Source: Hygrophila difformis
Lineage: Eukaryota; Streptophyta; Magnoliopsida; Lamiales; Acanthaceae
Length of the DNA stretch: 64,000 nt
Assembly: GCA_030278955.1 (NCBI GenBank)
Contig: JAOANR010000013.1
Coordinates: 45,730,191-45,794,190, forward strand
Direction of reading: 5' to 3'
Each line of letters starts with the position of its first letter. Position 1 is the first letter of the stretch. The position numbers and the translations under genes were made by a program. This document shows, piece after piece, positions 43,353-53,396 of the stretch. A model generated the notes under the pieces. That model searched no databases, was not told the DNA's origin, and saw nothing but the letters and a program-made list of their open reading frames with translations.

Positions 43353-43760
43353 ATGGAGAATATGATTAAAACTACTGAAAACCCTAAAACAGAATCTTTT
43401 AAAAACACAGAAACAAGGTTTGTTATTGTACCTTACCTGAAAACACACTTTTTATGCCAAGAATGTGAAAATTGGCTTATCAGACTGATGAATAAACAAA
43501 ATCAAATAAACCAGGTTTGCAGGGAACAAAGAGTGTTTGAAAATATTATAAAATGGAAAGTAACTAAAGAAGTTGAATTTCTAAAAAATGAAATAGAAAT
43601 TCTAGAAAACAGTTATCAAAAGCACACAAAAATCTATAAGGTTTTAGAAAAACTAAGAGATAACCATATAGAAAAATGTGAAAACTATTTTATAACATGT
43701 GAACTTGAAGAAAAAATATGGAAAAAATTACAAGAAGAACATTCAGCAAGAAATAACTAA
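43353..43760 (+). CDS. Pararetrovirus small ORF D (135 aa)
   Basis: This ORF starts MENMIKTTENPKTESF. It has a Cys pair FLCQECENWLIRLMNKQ (about residue 41) followed by a helical heptad region (EVEFLKNEIEILENSYQK). ORF E has a similar Cys pair followed by helices. No family is recognised. It lies between the promoter and the end of the viral sequence, that is, in the leader part of the pregenomic RNA before the PBS in circular order. Confidence 0.6.
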   Translation: MENMIKTTENPKTESFKNTETRFVIVPYLKTHFLCQECENWLIRLMNKQNQINQVCREQRVFENIIKWKVTKEVEFLKNEIEILENSYQKHTKIYKVLEKLRDNHIEKCENYFITCELEEKIWKKLQEEHSARNN

Positions 43761-43767
43761 TTTGAAA

Positions 43768-44082
43768 ATGGAAGCACAAATACTTTTTGATATTTGTCCA
43801 GAATGTGGAAAACTTGGAGAAACCATGTGGAAAACAGAAAAAGAAATAAAAGACCTTAAAGATTCAATTATAAGGTTAAAAGAATATAAAGAAGATGAAG
43901 AAGAAGAAGTACAAGAACTCATATATGGGTTAAACCATGAAGAAGAAATAAATATCATTCGTAATTCAATACACAGATATGAAGAAGTGATTAGTTACCA
44001 ATCAACAGACCTCAAAACAAAAATAGAGGAGTTAAACACTTCTAAAACAAACTTTATTAATCATATCAAAAAACAACATTAA
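43768..44082 (+). CDS. Pararetrovirus small ORF E (104 aa)
   Basis: The first ATG is at 43768, 7 nt after the ORF D stop. The frame is open upstream to a GTG at 43699 but overlaps D there. It begins MEAQILFDICPECGKLGETM, with a Cys pair, and continues as an acidic coiled coil. The Cys-pair-then-coiled-coil layout is like ORF D, so the two could be diverged duplicates. Function unknown. Confidence 0.55.
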   Translation: MEAQILFDICPECGKLGETMWKTEKEIKDLKDSIIRLKEYKEDEEEEVQELIYGLNHEEEINIIRNSIHRYEEVISYQSTDLKTKIEELNTSKTNFINHIKKQH

Positions 44083-44084
44083 AA

Positions 44085-44339
44085 ATGACTTATAAAACAA
44101 TAAGAGATTTCAGTAAAAGGGAAAAAATTGCGATTGAAAGATATCGCATTAAAAAAGAAATTATTAGAATACAACTAAAATCAAAAATAGAATGCCTACA
44201 AATCTTAAACAGGAAAGGTCTCATAGAAGAACTAATGGATGTAAGCTTGTGGCTTGACCAAGAGGCCAGAAAACTGAGAAACTGGGAAAGAAATTTAGAC
44301 CAAGAAAGAAAAGAAAAGCAGGTTAATTATATCGGTTAA
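44085..44339 (+). CDS. Pararetrovirus small ORF F (84 aa)
   Basis: It starts 2 nt after the ORF E stop (TAAAAATG). The protein is basic and helical throughout (KREKIAIERYRIKKEI, EARKLRNWERNLDQERKEK), without cysteine pairs. No family is recognised. The tight spacing of D, E and F suggests one translated cassette. Confidence 0.5.
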   Translation: MTYKTIRDFSKREKIAIERYRIKKEIIRIQLKSKIECLQILNRKGLIEELMDVSLWLDQEARKLRNWERNLDQERKEKQVNYIG

Positions 44340-44346
44340 TCACAAA

Positions 44347-44377
<31 letters not shown>

Positions 44378-44944
44378 ACCAAATATCCAGAAAAAGTATT
44401 GAAACCCAATATAAAAAGTACTGAAATCATATGCAAAATGTACAAAACTGATAAGGAAAACGTACTAGACTTAAGTAAGGGCAAAACTGTCAAAATATTA
44501 ATCTCTCTCCTACGAAAAAAGTGTTGGGTACTGAAAAGGGATAAAAAACCCCTATGGGTACTGAACAGGTAATAAGGATGGGAAGGGAGGTATTTATTTC
44601 GAATTTTCCCTATCCTTTTTTCATTTCTAAATTTGCAAATATATAAACATAATAATTATTTAAATTTACAAATTAACTCCAAAAATTTAATCGGTCAAAT
44701 TTGATGGGGGGGACCTAATAAGGATAAAGGAGGACTAATCTAGAAAAAGAAAAAAACGAAACTCCCCCCAATTCAAACATTTAGTAAAGGTGGACTAATC
44801 TTAAAAAAATACTGTAAAATAAAAAATAAATTTGAATTTTCAACAGCATCAAACACAATTGATCTTGAATTTCCATCATCAATAAGAAGGATACGAGCAC
44901 TTATAGTTGGGTTGTACATGAATCAAATAGTATCGAATGATATA
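44340..44944. other. Right flank of the provirus
   Basis: It begins with two A runs (44343-44374), then A-rich sequence with two GGGTACTGAA copies (near 44525 and 44561). The viral/host junction is probably between 44340 and 44650 but no signal fixes it. No gene is seen. Confidence 0.35.
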
Positions 44945-45215
44945 CTCCCTCCGTTCCATTTGTAATGCCTTATTTTGACTTTTGATACTGTTCATTGTGT
45001 AAGTTTGACATAACTTTTTGTTGCAATTTTATAAGAATAAAATATAATCAATTGAGATCTTGATGGATTCATTTATTTTTTTTACATAGTTTTAGAATAT
45101 ACTTTACATTTTATAATATTTTGACTTCTACACATTTTAATATATTAACCGTTAAATAAATGCATTGGCCCGCATGTCCAAAAGGTTTGGGACAATACTA
45201 ATGGGACAGATGGAA
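44945..45215. mobile_element. Stowaway MITE (271 bp)
   Basis: The ends CTCCCTCCGTTCCATTTGTA and ACTAATGGGACAGATGGAA are inverted, with TA on both sides (44943-44944, 45216-45217). Confidence 0.85.
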
Positions 45216-45576
45216 TAGTATTCAATTTGATTCGTTATGGTTTCGAATATAGATTTTCTACCCAGCTTCTTATTCTTTTTATTTCTTTATAATTTGTGTG
45301 ATATATGTGTTTATCATTTTATTTCTTTGGCCAATTACTATATTTTAACATGTATAACTCTAATAAAATTTTAATTAAAAATTTGTGTGTGAATAGTAGC
45401 ACATTACTAAATGTAGTAAATATAACGAGACGGTGATAGTATAAAAAAATGTTGTCAAATAAAATATTATATTCATCCAATCAGTGGTTTTAAAATACTA
45501 AGTATATTCTTCAATTAGAGAGATTTTCTCCAAGAAACGTATTCCTTTTTTTCAAGAACCTGTCTCCTAATTCTTC

Positions 45577-47035
45577 ATGTCTTCCGACTCTTCCATGGAA
45601 GATCAAGGCGGACTTCCTTCGGAACCTCCTGATCCAAGAGGTGCTAAGCGGGCGCGGCCTTCCTATAGTGAGATGGCTCAGCGTGATGCTCGACGAGAGG
45701 CAGGTTTTCTTCATGTCGTCCTGGACAAAGATTCTGATCCCATGGTAGGAGATGAAACGGATATCACCAGAGTTGTGGAAAATGGCATTCCCAAGTTCAT
45801 TCTTTCTAAGGCCTTTAAAGATAGTCTGATTAGGCAATGGAGCAATGCTGTGATCATCAAGATCGTCGGCCGTAATGTCTCTTATCAAATCCTGAAATCT
45901 AGACTTGCGAAGTTGTGGCCAGCCTCATCCAATGTTCCATTGATAGATCTCGATAATGATTACTTTATTGTCAAATTTCAACAAGAGGCCGATACAATTG
46001 CTGCTACCACCGGAGGGCCTTGGATGCTCCTTGGTAATTACATGCATGTAGAAAGGTGGTATGAGAAATTTAATCCCCTTACTCACCAAATAAATTCTTG
46101 TGTGGTTTGGGCCCGTATTCCCCATCTCCCTGTATTTCTTTACAACAGAAAGATCCTCCATGATGCCGGTTCTGATATATGTGATGTCTTGAGTATTGAT
46201 TTTAATACGGATAAAGCCTCAAGGGGGAGATTTGCTCGCCTTGCAGTCCGAATTGATATGTCCAAACCTCTCGCCACTTATTTGATTGTCAATGAGTGGA
46301 AAGTTCATGTGGAATATGAAAACTTGAAAATGTTTCCATTATGGAAGATTCGGCCATGTCCGTGACAGTTGCCCGGATTTAGTTTCCAAGAATACTCCTC
46401 CGACAGATCCCATTGTTTGTGAGCCAGAACTGCCATCTTCGTCTACGGTGGATAAATCTTTCGGGCCTTGGATGATAGCAAAAACTCGTCGACGTCCTCA
46501 AAACACATTTTCAGCTCGATCGGAATCCCCATCTCAACTTTCTAGTAGGAATCGTTTTTCTTCTCTTAATGTTGTTTCTGAGCCGGAGCCTCCACCCCTT
46601 CGGCATCAGCCTCCTAACCGTTTTATGTCGAACACCAGTTTGCCTTCATCTCCTCCTCGTCAAACCCCCCGCCCCATACTTAATTCCCAGATTCCCAAGT
46701 CTATTCCCATTATTCCTCCAACTCATCAACCCACTTTCACCATTCCTAACCCTAACCCTAATCCTAGTCCTACTTCTACATTTGTGGCGTCGGCTGATTC
46801 TGGGAAGATTCAGCCTTCTGGAGCTATTTCCATACCCTTACTTTCCTCTCTTCCTGCAGACAAACATACGACAGTTTTAGTTGAAGATCCTTCAACCAGC
46901 TCCAGCCGCAGATTCCGTGATCCTTTGTTCACCAGATCTGGTCGTCCGCCTGATCATTCTCAGAACATTGCCTCTGACCCCATGGACGCGTCGGATGTTC
47001 CAGACAGAGAAAGAGCGGCTAGCATGCCGCCTTAG
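45577..47035 (+). pseudogene. LINE ORF1 (DUF4283 and zinc knuckle), one frameshift
   Basis: ORF1 encodes the RNA-binding protein of plant LINEs. A DUF4283-type domain covers about residues 60-230 (FKDSLIRQWSNAVIIKIVG, FQQEADTIAATTGGPWML, CVVWARIPHLPVFLYN). The frame is interrupted in an A run at 46327-46330, with one extra A. In the +1 frame it continues as a degenerate CCHC knuckle, CFHYGRFGHVRDSC, whose second Cys is Tyr. A Pro/Ser-rich tail follows to TAG 47033-47035. The segment from 46448 is in this second frame. Confidence 0.85.
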
Positions 47036-47111
47036 AGGACTCATTATTTTCTATCTTTTTTCTTTTGTGTTTCTTCGTTTTTTTATCTTTTACATTACAT
47101 TCATGCTACAC

Positions 47112-50100
47112 ATGAACTTTAATATCTGTTGTTAGAATGTTCAGGGCGCCGGTTCGGGATCCTTACGCCGAGAGGTTCGAGATCTGGCCTTCACCAGGAA
47201 GATTGACCTTTTCGCTATTTTTGAACCACGTATTAGTGGTCTCCGTGCTGATCGTTTTATCCGGAGGTGTCAATTCTCTCATTCATTTAGAGTTGAAGCT
47301 GTTGGTTTTGCTGGTGGTATCTGGATTTTATGGAATGATAATATTCATGTTGATATAGTAGAATGTCATTCCCAATTTATTGATATGTGCGTGCATTCTG
47401 ATTCTTCCATTGTCTTCATCACCATGGTCTATGCAGCTCCTAATAAATATAGCAGATCATGGTTATGGCCGCAACTATCTAGAATTAACTCCTGTAGAAA
47501 TGAGCCGTGGTTAGTTGGGGGAGATCTTAATTGTATAGCCAGCTTGAGTGAAGCTCGTGGTGGTCGCTGCTCTCTTCATTCCACCCTGGAACTTAGGACT
47601 TGGATTGACAGTTCTGATTTGCATGATCTTAAATTTTTTGGCAGCCAATATACTTGGGCAAGAGGTGTGATCAGACGCCGGCTTGATAGATTCCTTGTCA
47701 ATTATGTGTGGCTTAATATGTTTCCTTCTTGCACTACTGTGGTTCTTCCTCGCCTTCATTCAGATCATGCCCCTCTTTTTCTTAGTATTGCTGACAGTAC
47801 AGCCCACAAAAATTCTTCTCAGAATCATATTTTCCGTTTCCAAGTTGCCTGGCAGAATAATCCTATGTTCCATAACATCCTAAACACGGCCTGGAAGCAA
47901 CCTGGTCCAGCTCACTCTAAACTTTCTAATCTTCAGAGGATGCTTTCTGTTTGGCATCATGACCATTCCCTTCTCCAGAGGCGTAGAAAGAACAGAATTA
48001 GAGCAAGGATTCAGGGTATTGAGAGGAATGCTAGATGGGAGGATGACCGATTTCTTCACAGACTTCACAACCAGCTTTCTTTGGAACTTGATAAAATCCT
48101 TGCTCTTGAGGAAACTACATGGATTCAAAGAAGTATAAGGAATTGGAATCATGCCGGCGATAGGAATTCCAAATTTTATCATAATTATGTTAAAAACCGT
48201 ACTATCAAGAAGCAGATCCTTTTTCTTGAGGATTCTAATGGCTTGGTGCATCAAGGTAAAAAGAATATTCGTAACATGTGGCAGATTTTTTCACTAAACT
48301 CTACACTGATACTTCTTTCAACCATAACCCTCAGTCTGAGCTTCCTCCTGGGATGAATTGCCTCAGTGATCAGGATGTCTTTTTTTCTGGATGCTACTCC
48401 TTCTTTCGAAGAGGTTCACAAGGCTGTCAAGGATATCGCTCCTCTTAAAGCACCTGGTCCTGATGGTTTCCAAGCGTTCTTTTATCAACACAATTGGAGT
48501 ATTATTGGTGATTCCATCCACTCTTTCATTTCCGAATGCTTCATGGGTACCAGGAACTTTGAGTCTATTAATCATACCTATCTTACTCTCATCCCTAAAG
48601 TCCCTAATCCCAAATCTGTCACTCAGCTACGCTCTATTAGCTTATGCAGTGTTCTTTACAAAATCATGACTAAAGTCATGGCTAACAGATTGTCTCAAAT
48701 TTTGCCAAAATTCATTAGTGCTGGGCAAGCTGCTTTTGTCAAAGGAAGGGCTATTCATGATAATATCTTACTGGCTCAAGAAATTTCTCATTTCCTTGAT
48801 AAGTCCAAAGCTCACCGTGGTTTTATGGCTCTGAAGTTGGATTTAGAAAAAGCCTATGACAAGTTGAATTGGGATTTTATACATGAGACTCTACTGGTAG
48901 CCGGCTTCCCTCCCCATTTCTCTAATTTTATCATGCTTTGTATTCGTTCTTCCTCTTTTCATGTGCTTTGGAATGGTCAATTATCATCTCCTTTCTATCC
49001 TACTCGTGGTATCCGACAAGGCGATCCTATTTCTCCTTACATATTTATTCTATGCCTTGAGCGCCTTAGCCATCAGATTAACAAAACCGTTGAGGAGGGC
49101 ACCTGGAAGGCCTTGAGCTGGAACAATGGAAGTTTTAACATTCCCTTTTTATTTTTTGCTGATGACATATTGCTTTTTGCTAAAGCTCTTCCTTTCCAAG
49201 TTCGCCTCATCAATTCCATTTTGAATTCTTTCTGTGCTAAATCTGGTTTATCCATTAATTTCAATAAGTCTCGAATCATTTTTGGTAAAGTTGTTGATAG
49301 GCATACCAGACATCAGATTTCTAATGATTTTCATCTACAGCCCACTGAAAATATTGGCTCCTACCTTGGTGTTCCAATTCTTATGGGCAGAAGAAAGCCA
49401 TCTCAATTTTCCTTCTTAATTGATAAATTAAATTATAAACTAGGGAATTGGTCTAATCGTTACCTCAGTTTTGCAGGGAGATTAACACTTGCCAAGTCTG
49501 TCCTCAATACAATTGGAGTCTATACCATGCAAGCTTTCCAACTTCCTAAATCTGTCACCAATGAGATGGACAGAATTGTTAGGGATTTTATCTGGGGATC
49601 TACTTCCAGACGTAAGAAAATTCACTTGTTGGCCTGGGAAAACATCACAGTCAACACTTCTCGAGGTGGCTTAGGAATTCGTCGTTCTCACGATTTAAAC
49701 AAAAGCTTCCTCATGAAGACTGGTTGGATTCTCTTGACAAAAGATACACCCTGGACTAGACTTATGAAGATTCGACATGGATGGATTAATCACAAATTCA
49801 AACATCACCGCCAGTCCCTTTCATACGCAGCTAGGGATATTCTCTCGGTTTGGGATGATCTTTATAATCAAGTCGGATGGACCGTGGGCAATGGTAAGGA
49901 CATTAATTTTTGGACTGACAGATGGCTTAACGTGGAATTTTCTTTGCAGGACCATGCCACTTCAACCATCTTGCAACCGGAACTTGACAGAAAGGTGGCG
50001 TCTCTTATAGCAAATGGCAGCTGGTCTTTCAATGAGATCGAGTCACTCATCTCCCCTGAGATTGCAGACTTATTATCAACTCTTCAGCCACCCCCTGCGG

Positions 50101-51191
50101 ATTCCCCAAACGATATACCTTTTTGGCAGTTGTCCCCCAAAGGTTCTTTTTCCATTTCAAGCGCTCTTGCTGCTCTGGAACTCTGCCGCAACCCTCCTGC
50201 TGAGGATCGTCGATGGCAAATTATATGGCGGTGGCCATCTACTCAACGTGTCAGATCTTTCCTTTGGTTGGCCATGCATAACAAATTACCGACGGCCTTG
50301 GAATGCTATCATAGACATATCGTTTCTTCTCCAGCTTGTTTCTATTGTGACACTGGTGAATCGGAGATCCATGCACTTAGGGATTGCTCATCATCTAAGC
50401 TTGTCTGGAAATCCCTAGGTTTTGGTAGCTACTCTTCCTTCTGGATGGATCCCATTGACATTTGGATTTTATCCCATCAGAATGATTTGGTTGGTGAAAG
50501 TAATGCTGCTCTCTTTGGCTTTGGTATTTGGTCAATCTGGAAAGCATGTTGTCAGGAGCGTTTTGGTGGAATGTCTATTTCGTGGAATAATTTTCACTGG
50601 AACATCAAGCGTAGTACGAAGGATTTTCTGGATAGTAGAAGAGATTTTAGCAATAAAGGAGTCTCCTCATGGCATAGTCGTCCTATCCGATGGGAGAAAC
50701 CTGAGGTGGGTTGGATAAAGGCTAACTGTGATGGGTGTATTACTGGTAATTTTTGCAAAGCTGGAGGTCTCCTCAGAAATGCTGATGGCACTTGGGTTGG
50801 AGGTGTTATAGCTAAAGGAGGAAAATCACATGCCACATTGGTTGAGGCTTGGGGCATATTTCTTTGTCTTCAACTTGCTTGGGATATGGGATTCCGTAAG
50901 ATCGCAGTCGAAGTTGATAGTAAGGAAGCTGTTGAAATGATTCTCAACAAGCATGGGAGTTCTGGTCCCCATATCCGGACCATCATCCAAATACAAGAGA
51001 TGCTTAAGTGGGATTGGGACGTTTCCATTCGAACCATTCCAAGAGCTGGTAACTATGCGGCTGATACTTTACTTCGCAAATTTTCCCCTATGTTTGGAGT
51101 CGAACATCTTAGCCGACCTCCTGAGTGTCTTTTTGATGTTTTACGTCTAGACATGTCCGGTTTGCACAACTTGCATCAAGTTTTTGAATAA
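47112..51191 (+). pseudogene. LINE ORF2: endonuclease, RT, zf-RVT, RNase H
   Basis: It starts MNFNICC at 47112. TAG 47133-47135 replaces the Trp of the endonuclease start (expected WNVQG). The endonuclease has FEPRISG, VYAAPNKY, GGDLNCIAS and SDHAPLF. Near 48285 and 48380 two T runs each carry a one-base change of opposite sign, so about 100 bp are out of frame with a TGA at 48354-48356. Before and after, the frame is the same. RT has LKAPGPDGFQ, AFVKGRAIHDN, LDLEKAYDKLNW and the catalytic FADD (about 49154-49165). Then come zf-RVT and an RNase H domain (CDGCITG, VEAWGIF, EVDSKEA). It ends at TAA 51189-51191. It nicks target DNA and copies its RNA there. Confidence 0.9.
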
Positions 51192-51236
51192 ATGGCTATA
51201 GCCCTCCTTTTTTTCGAAAAAAAAAATACTAAGTAT

Positions 51237-52005
51237 TAGTTATATATATATATATATAATGTTTACTTGAAGTAAAAAAATTAGTACTATTAATTATTGA
51301 AAATAAGCGCGAAAAAGTGGATTTGTAGTACTTTTGAATTTTAAAATAGACTTCGACGTAGTGATCGTGATAAACTTACATCACTACTTACTAATGCTCA
51401 AGCCTCAATTAAAATAAAAATTAGTTATGTAGCCCATATATAGTCGACACTTACCCACGCAATTAAAATTTACACACCGTCGGTGATTAATGAATCCGCA
51501 TATTTCGTAACCACTATTATTCTTTCCATTTTTTTTTAAGCGGCCATTAAAGGCCTGGGTATTATTCTTTCCAATTGGTATTTTATTTGTAAATTAATAT
51601 ACACTTTTAATTATTGGCAAATGTATATATTTACGAGGAACCAATATGAGTTGTAATAATAATAACAATAATAATAATAATAATAAATTTTTTTCATTAT
51701 AATTTTATAATATAACGAGCAATACTATAGACTATAATAAAAAAAAACAAATTTAAACAATTTAACATGCAAGCAAAAAAAATAAAAAAGTATAGCATAA
51801 AAATAAAAGTTCACCCACAAAAAAAAAAAAAAAAAAAAAAACATGCAAGCTTATAGTACTTATACATATTCTTTCCGTACTAATTTAAACAATTTGCCTG
51901 ATCAATTAATGATAAGCAGTAAATAAAATCCAATAATAATTAAACGAATTTATTTAATTAATACAGAACCCGCGGGTGTTCCGACAGTTTCCTCGACCAT
52001 ACAAA
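51237..52005. other. AT-rich stretch with simple repeats
   Basis: Holds (TA)n at about 51240-51258, (AAT)n at about 51655-51686 and a poly(A) run at about 51820-51841. The end is the 3' flank of the RING gene. No gene is seen. Confidence 0.6.
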
Positions 52006-52461
52006 TTATCGCAGCCACCAAGCAGCGCGACCGGAGTAATTGCAGAAGTTAATCGCAATGACTTCCTCCTGGTGGTGGTGGTGGAGCTCCTCCGCCTGCA
52101 GACTACTGCAGGTGAGGTTGTTCCGGCAGAGTGGGCAGGTGGCGCGGCCGCAGGCAAGCCACCTGTCCAAGCAAACCCTATGGAACAAATGGTGACACCT
52201 CAGCTCCCTGATTTGGTCCCCAACGTCGATCTTGCACAAACACACAGCGCATTCGTCGCCGGCCTCCGAACCACCACGATCACTCCCGTCGTAGCTCCGG
52301 ACGTTGAGGTGCCCCGTGTAGTAATCCAGCAGGAGGGCGGCGGTGCTGTCGGAGCGGTGAAAGAAGGAGGTGTAGAGAAGATAATCGAACATCCACTTCA
52401 GCTGCTCCGCGAACCAGAGGGCGTAGTTTATAAAGGAGGATTGGGGCATCATGCTGAACAT
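52006..52461 (-). CDS. RING-H2 finger E3 ubiquitin ligase
   Basis: This is an intronless 151-aa gene. The RING-H2 finger has all ligands: Cys71, Cys74, Cys89, His91, His94, Cys97, Cys109 and Cys112, with the conserved Trp101 and Pro110. The N-terminus (about residues 9-34) is hydrophobic/aromatic and could anchor to a membrane. A His run (HHHHQEE) and a short tail follow the finger. Small plant RING-H2 proteins of this size (RHA2- or XERICO-like) transfer ubiquitin with an E2, often in hormone or stress signalling. The exact subgroup is uncertain. A TATA box lies 92 bp upstream of the ATG. It is less AT-rich than its surroundings and shows no lesion. Confidence 0.88.
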   Translation of the reverse strand: MFSMMPQSSFINYALWFAEQLKWMFDYLLYTSFFHRSDSTAALLLDYYTGHLNVRSYDGSDRGGSEAGDECAVCLCKIDVGDQIRELRCHHLFHRVCLDRWLACGRATCPLCRNNLTCSSLQAEELHHHHQEEVIAINFCNYSGRAAWWLR

Positions 52462-52552
52462 CTTTATTTAATTCCTCTGAATTCTGATTATCAAAACCTA
52501 AGAGGAGTAAGGAAGGGTTGGTGTTAATAAGTGTTGGGAGGGGTCTTCACTC

Positions 52553-52562
52553 TTTATATATA
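52553..52562 (-). promoter_or_regulatory. TATA box of the RING-H2 gene
   Basis: On the minus strand TATATATAAA lies about 92 bp upstream of the start codon at 52461, with a CT/GA-mixed 5' leader between. Confidence 0.65.
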
Positions 52563-52774
52563 GACGAATTCTTGGAGGAAAATACATGTTAGATTTGATT
52601 TGCACTAGGATTTGGTTTTTAAAATTCAACTATTGAGTCAGTTAGTTGGACCATAGCTGCTGAATTGAATTTTCATCTGTGGAAAAATGGAATGAAAAAG
52701 ATATTCCACCGTTGCTATTTATTTATTTATTTATTTCCGAACAATCTATACTGGTTAGGAAGATGTGAGTCTAT

Positions 52775-52860
52775 GTCACATAAATTACAAAAGAACAAAG
52801 GGGAGGGATAGGGGACCGGGTGGAAAATCGAACCCACAATCTAAAGATTGGGAGTAGGGA
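52775..52860 (-). mobile_element. SINE relic 1 of cluster
   Basis: The minus strand shows the decayed B box GGGTTCGATTTTCC and the CCGGTCCCCTATCCCTCCCC-like end shared with the SINE at 14420-14533. It is truncated and diverged. Confidence 0.6.
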
Positions 52861-52912
52861 ATGTTTTTTTGGAGGAGCCACTAAAGACCTAAGAGAAGGG
52901 GTGATGGGAGCC

Positions 52913-53036
52913 ATGCCACACAAATTACAAAGAGAATAAAGGGAATTGATAGGGGGCCTGGTGGGGATTCGAACCCCTAACTTATAGGTTGGGAGTCGGG
53001 GGACTTGACCACTAGGGGTAAGTCTCCAACCCCGGG
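52913..53036 (-). mobile_element. SINE relic 2 of cluster
   Basis: The B box GGGGTTCGAATCCCC is perfect (52963-52977). The A-box side (TTACCCCTAGTGGTCAAG) is well kept. It is followed by the flanking phrase CGGATGCTACTCTTTTGATT at about 53080, which also follows copy 3. Confidence 0.75.
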
Positions 53037-53149
53037 AGTAGGAGATTTGACTATTAAGGAAAGTACTCGTCCACACGGATGCTACTCTTTTGATTTTTGA
53101 TAAACATTGACACATAAATATTAGTAAATGCGGTGTATGGGAGTCAAAG

Positions 53150-53269
53150 CCACATAAATTACAAAGAGGGATGAAGGGGAGTGAGAGATAGGGGCCGGGT
53201 GGGAAACGAACCCCCTACCTATGATTGGAAGGCAGAAAACGTGACCACTTGGATCAAGTCCCATTTCCC
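53150..53269 (-). mobile_element. SINE relic 3 of cluster
   Basis: Same family: GGGGGTTCGTTTCCC-like B box and GGCCCCTATCTCTC end. The shared right flank (CGGATGCTACTCTTTTGATT, about 53270) suggests that copies 2 and 3 arose by local duplication and not by separate insertions. Confidence 0.65.
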
Positions 53270-53396
53270 GGATGCTACTCTTTTGATTGGCCATAGGGTA
53301 AAGAAATATAGAAGATGAAAAAAAAAAAAAAAGTATAACGTAATTTAAAACAAAACACCATAAAACTGCAACAGACCATATTTCTTTGACTGGAAT

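Larger units (their letters stand above)
33913..44339 (+). mobile_element. Endogenous pararetrovirus, apparently intact
   Basis: A caulimovirid genome runs from its tRNA-Met PBS to the last small ORF over 10,427 bp. Order: PBS, three small ORFs, movement protein, CP-protease-RT-RNase H polyprotein, transactivator-like ORF, intergenic region with promoter and poly(A) signal, three small ORFs. No integrase and no LTRs are present, as expected. All frames lack internal stops and shifts. The first five ORFs overlap by 1-8 nt. Base composition is strongly A-rich on the coding strand. Integration was probably by host repair, as in other endogenous pararetroviruses. Whether it is one complete genome copy or slightly more or less cannot be told without a reference. 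Confidence 0.88.
45506..51222 (+). mobile_element. Full-length L1-type LINE
   Basis: This plus-strand element is flanked by 14-bp direct repeats AAAATACTAAGTAT (45492-45505, 51223-51236) with a short A tail running into the right repeat. ORF1 (45577-47035) and ORF2 (47112-51191) are both present, separated by 76 bp. Lesions are few: one frameshift in ORF1; one stop and a compensating pair of shifts in ORF2. It is therefore a relatively young insertion. Confidence 0.93.

Noticed and set aside
36029..44339. Considered as an LTR retrotransposon
   Set aside because: No LTRs, no integrase; a movement protein and pararetroviral ORF order instead.
33600..44700. Terminal repeats of the provirus
   Set aside because: I compared the left and right flanks and found no convincing duplicated sequence.
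51976..52527. 183-aa plus-strand frame over the RING gene
   Set aside because: Antisense of the RING-H2 coding region, which has conserved zinc ligands and its own TATA box.
52963..53020. tRNA gene
   Set aside because: A and B boxes are present but there is no cloverleaf; it belongs to a SINE family with other copies in the window.
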